In this document: positions 7,148-14,560 of the stretch, piece by piece
How positions within the stretch are numbered: position 1 is the first letter of the stretch
Layout of the letters: each line of letters starts with the position of its first letter
Source: CAZKYP01 sp964556885
GTDB lineage: Bacteria > Planctomycetota > Phycisphaerae > Sedimentisphaerales > Anaerobacaceae
NCBI GenBank assembly: GCA_964556885.1
Contig: CAZKYP010000012.1
Span: 1-29,575, forward strand
DNA length: 29,575 nt
Reading direction: 5' to 3'
Position numbers and translations under genes: made by a program
The notes under the pieces: generated by a model
What the model saw: only the letters and a program-made list of their open reading frames with translations
What the model was told of the DNA's origin: nothing
The model's database searches: none

Positions 7148-7759
7148 ATGAAATTAAAACTATTTATTATTACTTTAACAATATTTGTTACCGGTTGCGA
7201 ACAGAGAGGAGGAGTTTCGCAATCGACGCCCCAGGATGCAGTGAGGATGTTTGCCGATGGTTTTTTACGACTTAATAAGGCCAGAATTATGTCTTCCGTA
7301 GACGGCAGTGAAGCAGAACTGGAGGCGCTGGTAGTTTTTGTTGATTATATGATTGCAGTAAAGGATTTTAAAAAGGCCATTGTAGGTAAATATGGTTCGA
7401 AAGGATGGGCTCACTTTGAAAATGAAGGCGGCGCGAAACTGGATATGAGTATGACGGCCGACAGTAGCATGGTAGATTCGGCTAAGATAAAAGTAAGAGG
7501 GAGAAGGGCTACATGTACGTTTCCTGACACAGGTAAAGTTATACATCTGCATAAGAAAAAAGACTCATGGTATGTTGACGCATCGGATGCTTTTTCGAGA
7601 GAAGGTTCGAGTCTTGGTAATTTTATAAAAACGTGGTCGTCGGTAACAAATATAATCAAAAAAACAAAAAAGAAGATTGGCCAGCCAGAAGTTACCGCCG
7701 AGTCGCTCGATGAAGAAATGGGCGTCGAGCTGTCTGCTGTTTTACTGGCTCATCGTTAA
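7148..7759 (+). CDS. Putative lipoprotein of unknown function
   Basis: A 203-residue protein with a lipoprotein signal peptide: a short basic start, a hydrophobic run and the lipobox VTGC with the acylated Cys at residue 17. The mature part is mixed alpha/beta. The stretch from about 30 to 140 (DAVRMFADGFLRLNKARIMSSV to GKVIHLHKKKDSWYVDAS) recalls small NTF2-like lipoproteins by its pattern only. A basic Lys-rich stretch (KKTKKKIG) lies near the C-terminus. It is 17 nt from the YbjQ-like gene and 33 nt from the NfeD-like gene, so it is co-transcribed with the sigma operon. No specific function is proposed. Confidence 0.75.
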   Translation: MKLKLFIITLTIFVTGCEQRGGVSQSTPQDAVRMFADGFLRLNKARIMSSVDGSEAELEALVVFVDYMIAVKDFKKAIVGKYGSKGWAHFENEGGAKLDMSMTADSSMVDSAKIKVRGRRATCTFPDTGKVIHLHKKKDSWYVDASDAFSREGSSLGNFIKTWSSVTNIIKKTKKKIGQPEVTAESLDEEMGVELSAVLLAHR

Positions 7760-7792
7760 TTGGTTTCAATAACTTGTTTTAAGGGAAGCAAG

Positions 7793-8251
7793 ATGGATTT
7801 TATAAGAGATTTCATCAGGCCGGAGATTATATGGTTTCTGGTCGGGCTTGTGTTGTTGATTATGGAATTTATTCTGCCGGGACTGGTCGTCTTCTTCTTC
7901 GGTGTCGGGGCGTGGATTGTTGCGATTATCTGTCTGTTTACCGAAATCGGGATTAATACCCAGTTGATAATATTTATAGTCTGTTCGGTTTTGTTCCTGC
8001 TGGTGTTGCGACAATGGGTCAAAGGTGTGTTTCTTGGGCACACGGATTCGAGGCAGGACCTGAAGAAAAATATGGATGAATTCGTCGGTCAGAGGGCAGT
8101 CGTGAAGGAAAAGATATTACCAAAACTCGGCGGCAAAGTGGAATTTCACGGGACTAACTGGGAGGCTCGTGCGGACCAGGAAATAGCCGAAGGTGTGGTT
8201 GTCGAGATTATAGGAAAAGACAACATAACTTTTAAAGTCAAGGCAATTTAG
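7793..8251 (+). CDS. NfeD-like membrane protein
   Basis: A 152-residue protein of the short NfeD type. The N-terminal half has closely spaced hydrophobic helices (IIWFLVGLVLLIMEFILPG, VFFFGVGAWIVAIICLF and IIFIVCSVLFLLVL). The C-terminal half, from about VGQRAVVKEK to FKVKAI, has the beta-strand pattern of the OB-fold domain, with the family's GKVEFHGTNWEARA segment. NfeD proteins are typically encoded beside SPFH/slipin genes and are thought to act with them in membrane microdomains; the slipin gene is next here. A TTG at 7760 would extend the frame by eleven residues, but the ATG at 7793 follows an AAGGGA and begins the conserved part, so it is preferred. Confidence 0.88.
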   Translation: MDFIRDFIRPEIIWFLVGLVLLIMEFILPGLVVFFFGVGAWIVAIICLFTEIGINTQLIIFIVCSVLFLLVLRQWVKGVFLGHTDSRQDLKKNMDEFVGQRAVVKEKILPKLGGKVEFHGTNWEARADQEIAEGVVVEIIGKDNITFKVKAI

Positions 8252-8253
8252 TA

Positions 8254-8295
8254 GTACTGCGATCAGCGTACTGTGTACCGCGTATAACGCAGAAC
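8254..8295. repeat. Six degenerate 7-bp tandem units (GTACTGC type)
   Basis: GTACTGC, GATCAGC, GTACTGT, GTACCGC, GTATAAC and GCAGAAC follow each other without gaps and end about 18 nt before the slipin gene's Shine-Dalgarno site. The 7-bp period is the same as at five other intergenic spots in this window although the word differs. Confidence 0.65.
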
Positions 8296-8323
8296 TAAAA
8301 TTTATTACGGAAAGGAGATTGCT

Positions 8324-9280
8324 ATGTTGGCAGAGATACCGGGTGGAACAGTTCTGACGGTCATACTTGTCGGGATACTTTTATTTGCGTTAGTCGTATT
8401 TTTCAAAACAATTAGGATAGTGCCGCAGAAGCAGGCGTTTATTGTCGAGCGTCTCGGTAAATATTCCAAGACGCTCGATGCGGGTTTTCACATACTTATC
8501 CCGTTCATCGACAAGGTTTCTTACAGGCACACACTGAAAGAGCAGGCGGTCGACGTCCCGCCTCAGTCATGTATTACCAAAGACAACATTGCTGTTGAGG
8601 TCGACGGTATTCTATATATGCAGGTTGTCGATGCCAAGAAGGCTTCATACGGCATAAACAACTATCTGTTTGCATCTTCGCAGCTTGCACAAACAACAAT
8701 GCGTAGTGTTATGGGCAAGCTCGACCTGGATAAAACTTTTGAAGAAAGAGAGACCATAAACAGCGTGATTGTTGATGCCGTGGACAAGGCGTCGGACCCG
8801 TGGGGTGTGAAGGTGACGCGATACGAAGTAAAGAATATCATGCCGCCGCAGAGTATCAAGGATGCAATGGAAAAACAGATGCGGGCCGAACGCGAAAAGC
8901 GGGCGAGTATTGCCGAGTCGGAAGGTGACAGGCAGGCCAAGATTAACCGCGCCGAAGGTGACAGGCAGGAGATGATTTCCCGTTCCGAAGGTGAAAAGCA
9001 AAAGCGAATCAACGAAGCTGAAGGTCGATCAATAGAGATTCAAAAGGTCGCCGAAGCAACCGCAAACGGAATCCGTGAGATTGCCAAAGCTATAAGTGAA
9101 AAGGGCGGCGTCGATGCGGTTAATTTGCGAATTGCCCAGCAATATCTCGATGAGTTCGGCAAACTGGCAAAGACCAACAACTCAATGATAATCCCGACTG
9201 ACCTGGCCGACATTGCCGGTGTAATTAAAGTTGCAAAATCGGTCATTAAACAGGGAGCGGAACCGGCAACTGTTAAATAG
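8324..9280 (+). CDS. Slipin/QmcA-type SPFH membrane protein
   Basis: A 318-residue protein of the stomatin/prohibitin (SPFH) superfamily, closest by eye to the QmcA/paraslipin branch. One N-terminal membrane segment (about 9-28, TVILVGILLFALVVFF) is followed by the SPFH domain from IVPQKQAFIVERLGKYSKTL through RSVMGKLDLDKTFEERETIN and GVKVTRYEVKNIMPP. A charged helix with near-repeats of AEGDRQ and SEGEKQ (about 205-245) is the oligomerising region, and a hydrophobic tail follows. Family members build large ring assemblies in membrane microdomains and often associate with proteases. The NfeD-like gene before it and the CPBP protease after it fit that. GGAAAGGAG precedes the ATG. The 72-nt gap to the NfeD gene holds a heptamer repeat. 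Confidence 0.92.
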   Translation: MLAEIPGGTVLTVILVGILLFALVVFFKTIRIVPQKQAFIVERLGKYSKTLDAGFHILIPFIDKVSYRHTLKEQAVDVPPQSCITKDNIAVEVDGILYMQVVDAKKASYGINNYLFASSQLAQTTMRSVMGKLDLDKTFEERETINSVIVDAVDKASDPWGVKVTRYEVKNIMPPQSIKDAMEKQMRAEREKRASIAESEGDRQAKINRAEGDRQEMISRSEGEKQKRINEAEGRSIEIQKVAEATANGIREIAKAISEKGGVDAVNLRIAQQYLDEFGKLAKTNNSMIIPTDLADIAGVIKVAKSVIKQGAEPATVK

Positions 9281-9349
9281 TGAATGGTAACTGGTAAATG
9301 GTAATTTCTATTTTTATAGCCATTTAATCCATAACCAGTTACCAATAAC
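9281..9349. repeat. Inverted array of 7-bp units (GTAACTG type)
   Basis: Directly after the slipin stop codon come GTAACTG, GTAAATG and GTAATTT units, then the same words on the opposite strand. TGGTAACTGGT (9285-9295) is perfectly complementary to ACCAGTTACCA (9334-9344), so RNA or single-stranded DNA would fold into a hairpin. It could act as a terminator-like 3' end, although there is no U-tract. Confidence 0.75.
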
Positions 9350-9397
9350 AATGATCTTTATGCAAATCTTGCGGATTAAGACGTTGGTGATATTAGG

Positions 9398-10180
9398 ATG
9401 GGATTATTTAGCAGGGCAAACGTTAATAAGCGATTGTTTTTAATACTTCTTGCGGCGGGTATTTTTGGCAATATTGCTATTTTGCCTTACGCTGTTTCTC
9501 TGGGTTTAATGCGTACAGCGGAATTACCTGTTCGGCTCCCGGTGGCCATACTTTTACAGGTGGTCCAGGCCGCATTGTTTTTCTCAATAGCGGTTTTTGT
9601 CGGTTTGTTTCTTGGGAAAAAAGTCGGCCTGGGTGCACCCTTTATCAATGACTGGCTGGAGGGTGAGTCGGTTCACGACGGATTCGAATCTGCTATGATA
9701 ACTTCCGTTGTTTTAGGTGTTGTCGTCGGTGGATTGATTTTCTTTTTGGATAGAGTTGTATTCGCTTTTTTTGTCGAGCCGGTTACCGTCTCTCAGGCTC
9801 AGCCTGCATTATGGCAGAGATTTCTGGCGTCGTTTTACGGCGGGATCTGCGAGGAAATCGGCATGAGGCTTTTTTTTATGACTTTTATTGTCTGGGTATC
9901 ATCTATATTTCGAAGAGCTCCGAGTGGCTTGCCTACAAACATTGGTGTCTGGATTGCAATTCTCCTGATTAGTGTTATTTTTGGTCTTGGCCATCTGCCG
10001 ATGACTGCAACATTTATGAAGATTACGCCGATTGTTGTGGCGCGAGCGATTATCCTGAACGGCATAGCGGGAGTTGTATTCGGCTGGCTTTATTGGCGCA
10101 GGGGACTGGAATCGGCTGTTGTTTCTCATTTTTCGGCTGATATAACGATACATGTCATTTTGTCATCATTAATTGCCTAA
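9398..10180 (+). CDS. CPBP-family intramembrane metalloprotease
   Basis: A 260-residue, strongly hydrophobic protein with about seven to eight membrane segments. It carries the three conserved CPBP (Rce1/Abi-type) motifs: E152-E153-x3-R157 (EEIGMR), H199 in GLGHLP, and H244 in SHFSADI. In this family the glutamates and histidines sit inside the membrane and form the glutamate-type protease site. The substrate cannot be read from sequence. It follows the slipin gene after 117 nt that contain an inverted repeat, so it may be a separate unit. AGG lies very close to the ATG, a weak start signal. Confidence 0.87.
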   Translation: MGLFSRANVNKRLFLILLAAGIFGNIAILPYAVSLGLMRTAELPVRLPVAILLQVVQAALFFSIAVFVGLFLGKKVGLGAPFINDWLEGESVHDGFESAMITSVVLGVVVGGLIFFLDRVVFAFFVEPVTVSQAQPALWQRFLASFYGGICEEIGMRLFFMTFIVWVSSIFRRAPSGLPTNIGVWIAILLISVIFGLGHLPMTATFMKITPIVVARAIILNGIAGVVFGWLYWRRGLESAVVSHFSADITIHVILSSLIA

Positions 10181-10312
10181 AGTAAAAAGCCAGGAAAATT
10201 ACGATGTTCCGGGGATTTTCTTTGTAGAACACACTCAAGGATATATAATGCAGCTTTGAAACCAAAAATGGATTAAAGGGTAAATTTAGATTTCTTTATA
10301 TTGGAGAGATAG

Positions 10313-10864
10313 ATGCACGGTCTTGTACCTACTAAGGTTTTTCTCACCAAAGGTATCGGGCGTCATAAGTACCAGCTCAAATCCTTTGAGGAGGCGCTTA
10401 GAAAGGCGGGAGTTGCGCAGCAGAACCTCGTCCAGGTCTCGTCGATTTTGCCGCCGAAATGTAAGGTTATCAGCAGGGAAAAAGGGCTTACACATTTGGT
10501 GCCGGGTGAGATATGTTATTGTGTAATGGCGCGGTCCGACACGGATGAGCATGGCAGACTGGTTGCCTCTTCCGTTGGTCTTGCCATCCCCAAAGACAGT
10601 AATAACTGGGGTTATCTGTCTGAGGTGCACGGGCATGGTATGAACCAGAAAGAAGCGGCCGATATGGCCGAGGATTTGGCAGCGGGGATGTTAGGGACGA
10701 CGTTAGGATTGGAAGTTGATCCCAATCAGGCATGGTCGGAAAAGGAGCAGGTTTACAAAGCCAGTGGTCTGATCATCAGGACGTCAAATATAACCCAAAC
10801 AGCATGCGGCCAGAAAGACCTGTGGACCACGACGGTTGCGCTTGCTGTGTTTATATTCGAATAA
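10313..10864 (+). CDS. pdaD: Pyruvoyl-dependent arginine decarboxylase
   Basis: A 183-residue proenzyme of the PvlArgDC family, which turns arginine into agmatine plus CO2. Family members cut themselves at a Ser-Ser bond and convert the new N-terminal serine to a pyruvoyl cofactor. Here the site is S43/S44 within NLVQVSSILPPKCK. Other expected parts are visible: the PTKVFLTKGIGRHKY opening, the LVPGEICYCVMAR strand, SSVGLAIP, and the GYLSEVHGHGM segment. The length agrees with the roughly 165-190 residue family. Agmatinase follows after 57 nt, so the pair forms a putrescine route. GGAGAG before the ATG supports the start. Confidence 0.93.
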   Translation: MHGLVPTKVFLTKGIGRHKYQLKSFEEALRKAGVAQQNLVQVSSILPPKCKVISREKGLTHLVPGEICYCVMARSDTDEHGRLVASSVGLAIPKDSNNWGYLSEVHGHGMNQKEAADMAEDLAAGMLGTTLGLEVDPNQAWSEKEQVYKASGLIIRTSNITQTACGQKDLWTTTVALAVFIFE

Positions 10865-10921
10865 GTTTGTCCGGCCGCATCTGGACGGTTCTCCTGCCGG
10901 TATTATGAGTAGGCGTCATCT

Positions 10922-11776
10922 ATGGGACGAATATCCAACTTCGGAGATTTGCCGCAAAAATATTCTACCCTCGAACATGCAAGGGTTGTTATAATTCCTG
11001 TTCCCTATGACCGTACGAGTACATGGCTTAAAGGTGCTGATAAGGGGCCGGCTGCGATAATCGAAGCTTCCGGTAATATGGAGCTGTACGATATTGAAAC
11101 CGACTCGGAAGTCTACAAAGAGGGGATATTCACCGATGAGCCTGTCGAGACGGATCTTTCTCCGGAGGATATGGTTCAAAAAGTCGAAGAAAGAGTCCTT
11201 AGTTACATAGATGCCGACAAGTATGTCGTGGTATTGGGAGGGGAGCACTCGGTCAGTGTCGGCTCGGCTCAAGCGCATATAGAGCGATACCCGGATATAA
11301 CTGTTTTACAGCTCGATGCTCATAGCGACCTTAGAGACCGGTACGAAGGTTCTAAATATAATCATGCCTGTGTTATGGCTCGGATTAGAGAGTTGTGCCC
11401 GATATTGCAGGTTGGCATAAGGAGTATGGATATATCCGAAAAGCAGTCGCTTGACAAAAAGTGTGTTTTCTTTGCGGAAGACATATATAATCGCAGGGAC
11501 TGGATGAAGGATGTCGTATCGAAGCTTACCGAGAAGGTATATATCACGATTGATCTTGATGTTTTTGATCCTTCCATAATGTCCTCGACGGGGACTCCCG
11601 AGCCGGGCGGCTTGTTGTGGTATGATGTATTGTGCTTGTTAAAAATGGTTTTTATCAGCAGGGAGGTAGTGGGTTTCGATGTTGTTGAGCTTTGCCCGAA
11701 TGAGATTAATAAGGCGCCGGATTTCCTGACTGCGAAGCTCATATATAAGCTTTTAAGCTATAAATTCAAAAGCTGA
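10922..11776 (+). CDS. speB: Agmatinase (ureohydrolase family)
   Basis: A 284-residue member of the arginase/agmatinase family, expected to hydrolyse agmatine to putrescine and urea using two manganese ions. Metal ligands are all present: H109 in GGEHS, D132/H134/D136 in LDAHSDLR, and D211/D213 in DLDVFDPS. H148 (NHAC) and the GTPEPGGL loop are of the agmatinase type rather than the arginase type. Location right after the pyruvoyl arginine decarboxylase gives independent support for agmatine as substrate. No strong Shine-Dalgarno site precedes the ATG; the start rests on the conserved N-terminal length. Confidence 0.92.
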   Translation: MGRISNFGDLPQKYSTLEHARVVIIPVPYDRTSTWLKGADKGPAAIIEASGNMELYDIETDSEVYKEGIFTDEPVETDLSPEDMVQKVEERVLSYIDADKYVVVLGGEHSVSVGSAQAHIERYPDITVLQLDAHSDLRDRYEGSKYNHACVMARIRELCPILQVGIRSMDISEKQSLDKKCVFFAEDIYNRRDWMKDVVSKLTEKVYITIDLDVFDPSIMSSTGTPEPGGLLWYDVLCLLKMVFISREVVGFDVVELCPNEINKAPDFLTAKLIYKLLSYKFKS

Positions 11777-11941
11777 ACAAGGGCGGCCGGTGTATATCGA
11801 TATAGCCTTCTCGATGTCCTGGTATTAAATATTATACAGGCGGGCTGTAAGTTGACGATAATACATTAATTGAGTTTGTCAGGTGAATGACGTATTATTG
11901 TTGAATAATTATTTAGCATTCAAAACGAAAGGGGTACGAAG

Positions 11942-12457
11942 ATGACTAAAGGCTCACCTGTATCGAAATTTTTGGTTGTCTTTGTTTGTTCGACAGTCCT
12001 TATCGGTTGCAAAGGCAGGGGAGGTAGTTCTGAAGACGGGTCTGCGGAGGCGGAATTGTTACTGGCCAGGGCCAGGAATGATTTGGCAAAGACCAAAAAG
12101 GAGCTGTCGGATGTAAGAGAGGAGCTGCAGGCGGTCAGGGAAATCAGGGATGAGCTTGAAAAGCAGCTTAGAGAAGTGACTCTGACCCGTGATAAAGCGA
12201 TAGATGCAGCAGAGGCCGCACAAAGAATAGTTCAAAATGTTGCTGCTCAGGCTAAAGAAAAAGACGGCAATGCCAGCCAGTATGAAAAAGAAATCACGGA
12301 ATTGAAAAATACTATCGAAGAACGAAATGCAACAATTGCCGAGCAGCAGACAACTATTGCAGAGTTAGAGCAGCTAATCGGCCAGCAGGGAGTTTCTGAG
12401 CCGAATGGGACTGTAGAGCAGGAGAGTATGGAAGAACAAGGTGAGGTAATTGAATAG
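11942..12457 (+). CDS. Coiled-coil lipoprotein
   Basis: A 171-residue protein with a lipoprotein signal peptide (lipobox LIGC, acylated Cys at residue 23), a short Gly/Ser linker and then a long helical, charged stretch (about 38-155) with clear heptad spacing: LLLARARNDLAKTKKEL, VREELQAVREIRDELEKQL, ELKNTIEERNATIAEQQTTI. The C-terminus is acidic (EQESMEEQGEVIE). By shape it resembles rod-like envelope lipoproteins that link or space the outer membrane and cell wall. That is only an analogy, and no specific partner is visible. GAAAGGGG supports the ATG. It is preceded by 165 nt without a gene. Confidence 0.8.
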   Translation: MTKGSPVSKFLVVFVCSTVLIGCKGRGGSSEDGSAEAELLLARARNDLAKTKKELSDVREELQAVREIRDELEKQLREVTLTRDKAIDAAEAAQRIVQNVAAQAKEKDGNASQYEKEITELKNTIEERNATIAEQQTTIAELEQLIGQQGVSEPNGTVEQESMEEQGEVIE

Positions 12458-12501
12458 TTTTTAGAATCATTTATGTGAGATGGTGGTGAATTTGTGATGT
12501 T

Positions 12502-13503
12502 ATGGTCGGTATCATATCCAAACCTGATACGCAGAAAAAATTACAGATTCTCAGCTCTGATGCGCAATATGACCTTGCCTGTGCGTGCGGCTCCAGTAAA
12601 GACCAGGGCCGAAGGGCGGGCGAAGACGGTAAGTGGATATACCCGGTAACACTGCCGAATGGAGGCCGAAGCGTACTTTTTAAGACGCTCATTTCGAATG
12701 TATGTAATAGTGATTGTAAATATTGTCCGTTGAGGGAGAATATGGACATCCGCCGGTGCACTCTGAAGCCGGANNNNNNNNNNNNNNNNNNNNNNNNNNN
12801 NNNNNNNNNNNNNNNNNNNNNNNNNNNNNNNNNNNNNNNNNNNNNNNNNNNNNNNNNNNNNNNNNNNNNNNNNGGCCGGGAGAACCTTGAGAAATTATCG
12901 GGCAGGAAAAGATATATTCAGGATATAATCGAGCCAATCAAACTCATCAGCAGGTTGACGGCCCGCGGCTCGAGATACCAGAGGGTCAAACAGACGACGC
13001 AATTTATTGTCGGAGCGGCCGGGGAGACAGATACCGATATCGTCAAGTATACGGCTGGATTATATGAGCGGTTGAATATGCACAGGGTGTATTTCAGTGC
13101 ATACCAAAAAGGGTTGGGAGAACAATCCATACCGGGCGAATCCCGATTTATGGACAGCGATAATGAACCGGCGAATGTGCTGATGCGGGAGCATCGATTG
13201 TACCAGGTGGATTTTCTGCTGCGTAAGTATGGATTTACAGAATCGGACATCGGTTTCGGGCAGGACGGAAATCTTTCTTTAACCAACGACCCAAAAGAGA
13301 TATGGGCGCAGCGGCACCCTGAGTTCTTCCCGATTAATGTGAATCGAGCATCGAAATTCATGCTCCTGAGAGTGCCCGGTCTTGGACCGTTAACGGTTAG
13401 CCGCATTTTGCAGCAGCGTCAAGTTGCAGGGATAAGAAGAATTGAGGACATAGGAAAACTGGGAACCAGACTGCAAAAGGCACAGAAATATCTTAAGTTC
13501 TAA
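12502..13503 (+). CDS. Radical SAM protein with C-terminal HhH region (interrupted by N gap)
   Basis: A radical SAM enzyme with the iron-sulfur motif C-x3-C-x2-C (NVCNSDCKYC, about residues 67-76). The C-terminus (about 280-333) resembles helix-hairpin-helix DNA-binding: INVNRASKFMLLRVPGLGPL followed by TVSRILQQR. This layout fits the 'putative DNA modification/repair radical SAM protein' family that usually travels with a uracil-DNA-glycosylase-like partner; that family link is from memory. The partner gene is not adjacent here. The 100-N gap removes the segment after CTLKP, including much of the SAM-binding barrel. The readable frame resumes in register after the gap, and the protein looks short for the family, so the real gap is probably larger than 100 nt. 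Confidence 0.8.
   Translation: MVGIISKPDTQKKLQILSSDAQYDLACACGSSKDQGRRAGEDGKWIYPVTLPNGGRSVLFKTLISNVCNSDCKYCPLRENMDIRRCTLKPXXXXXXXXXXXXXXXXXXXXXXXXXXXXXXXXXXGRENLEKLSGRKRYIQDIIEPIKLISRLTARGSRYQRVKQTTQFIVGAAGETDTDIVKYTAGLYERLNMHRVYFSAYQKGLGEQSIPGESRFMDSDNEPANVLMREHRLYQVDFLLRKYGFTESDIGFGQDGNLSLTNDPKEIWAQRHPEFFPINVNRASKFMLLRVPGLGPLTVSRILQQRQVAGIRRIEDIGKLGTRLQKAQKYLKF
12774..12873. other. Scaffold gap of exactly 100 N
   Basis: A run of exactly 100 undetermined bases lies inside the radical SAM gene. The round number indicates a placeholder of unknown true length. Confidence 0.98.
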
Positions 13504-13534
13504 TATGAGCTGATGACAGCGGGGCAATGAAGTA

Positions 13535-14494
13535 ATGTCCTTTATCTTTCTGTTCGTTTTTGGTTTTGCGGTAGTAATCTTAGGGGCTAACTTACTGGTT
13601 GGCGGTGCATGCTCTTTTGCAAAAAAGCTGCAAATCTCCGAGCTGGTAATAGGACTGACCGTAATTGCTTTTGGCACTTCGCTTCCCGAGCTGTTTGTGA
13701 ATATCACGGCCAGTATTAAAGGCGACGCCGGTATCGCTCTTGGCAATATATTCGGAAGCAATATCGCGAATATTTTTCTTATTTTAGGCATTTCGGGAGT
13801 TATTTTCCCATTGGCGGTTACAAAAGGCACGGTCTGGAAAGCAATACCGCTGAGCCTTTTAGCCGCAGTTTTAGTCGGCGTTCTTGCGAACGACCGGTTG
13901 ATAGACGGGGCCGGCTCTTCGGAACTTTCCAGAATAGATGGGTTGGTCCTTCTCTCATTTTTTATAATCTTCCTGTTTTACTCGGCCAGTGTCGCTAAAG
14001 AGGTCACGGGTTTTGAAGAGCAGGTGCCTGCGAAACGCTACGGTACGATACGGATTTTAGTTTCAATTGCAATTGGTCTTTTTGGCCTGATAATCGGCAG
14101 CAAGTGGGTTGTCAGTGGGGCGACTGGTTTGGCTGAGATGCTGGGAGTCAGCCATTCTTTAATTGGTTTGACGGTTGTTGCAGTTGGGACATCGCTTCCC
14201 GAGCTGGCAACATCGGCGGTTGCGGCCTACAGGAAAAATCCAGATATCGCGGTAGGAAACGTAGTTGGTTCGAACATCTTCAATATCTTTTTTATACTTG
14301 GAATCAGTTCGATTATCCGGCCGATTCCCTTCAAACCCGGGGACAATATCAATGTCGGCGTGGTTATTTTGGCAAGCCTGCTTTTGTTTCTGTGTATGTT
14401 TACTGGTAAAAAGCGAATATTGGACAGGTGGGAAAGTATTGTATTTTTGGTTTTGTATGTTGGTTACATAGGTTTTATGATAGTACGGAGGTAA
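13535..14494 (+). CDS. CaCA-family calcium/sodium exchanger
   Basis: A 319-residue inner-membrane antiporter with about ten hydrophobic helices. Both signature alpha repeats are present: GLTVIAFGTSLPEL with E52 and GNIFGSNIANIFLILG in the first half, and GLTVVAVGTSLPEL with E223 and GNVVGSNIFNIFFILG in the second. The two acidic residues in the repeats are the cation ligands of the family (YrbG and K+-dependent exchanger branch). It most likely exports Ca2+ against Na+ or H+; the coupling ion is not certain from sequence. It begins a block of transport genes on the same strand. Confidence 0.92.
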   Translation: MSFIFLFVFGFAVVILGANLLVGGACSFAKKLQISELVIGLTVIAFGTSLPELFVNITASIKGDAGIALGNIFGSNIANIFLILGISGVIFPLAVTKGTVWKAIPLSLLAAVLVGVLANDRLIDGAGSSELSRIDGLVLLSFFIIFLFYSASVAKEVTGFEEQVPAKRYGTIRILVSIAIGLFGLIIGSKWVVSGATGLAEMLGVSHSLIGLTVVAVGTSLPELATSAVAAYRKNPDIAVGNVVGSNIFNIFFILGISSIIRPIPFKPGDNINVGVVILASLLLFLCMFTGKKRILDRWESIVFLVLYVGYIGFMIVRR

Positions 14495-14560
14495 GTGGCA
14501 ACGAATTTAGAGTAAAGATGAATGATACCGGATTGGCGACGAAAAAGGAGGCTCTTAGCT

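Noticed and set aside
8930..9060. Repeated AEGDRQ / SEGEKQ codon pattern in the slipin gene, first considered as a DNA tandem repeat
   Set aside because: It is the normal charged helical repeat of SPFH proteins and the codons differ between copies.
10181..10312. GAAAAT / ATTTTC pair between the CPBP protease and arginine decarboxylase genes
   Set aside because: Too short and AT-only to support a terminator or operator.
11858..11898. Inverted pair ATAATAC / GTATTAT ahead of the coiled-coil lipoprotein gene
   Set aside because: Only 7 bp, 27 nt apart and in AT-rich sequence; likely by chance. The nearby TTGACG has no good -10 at the right distance.
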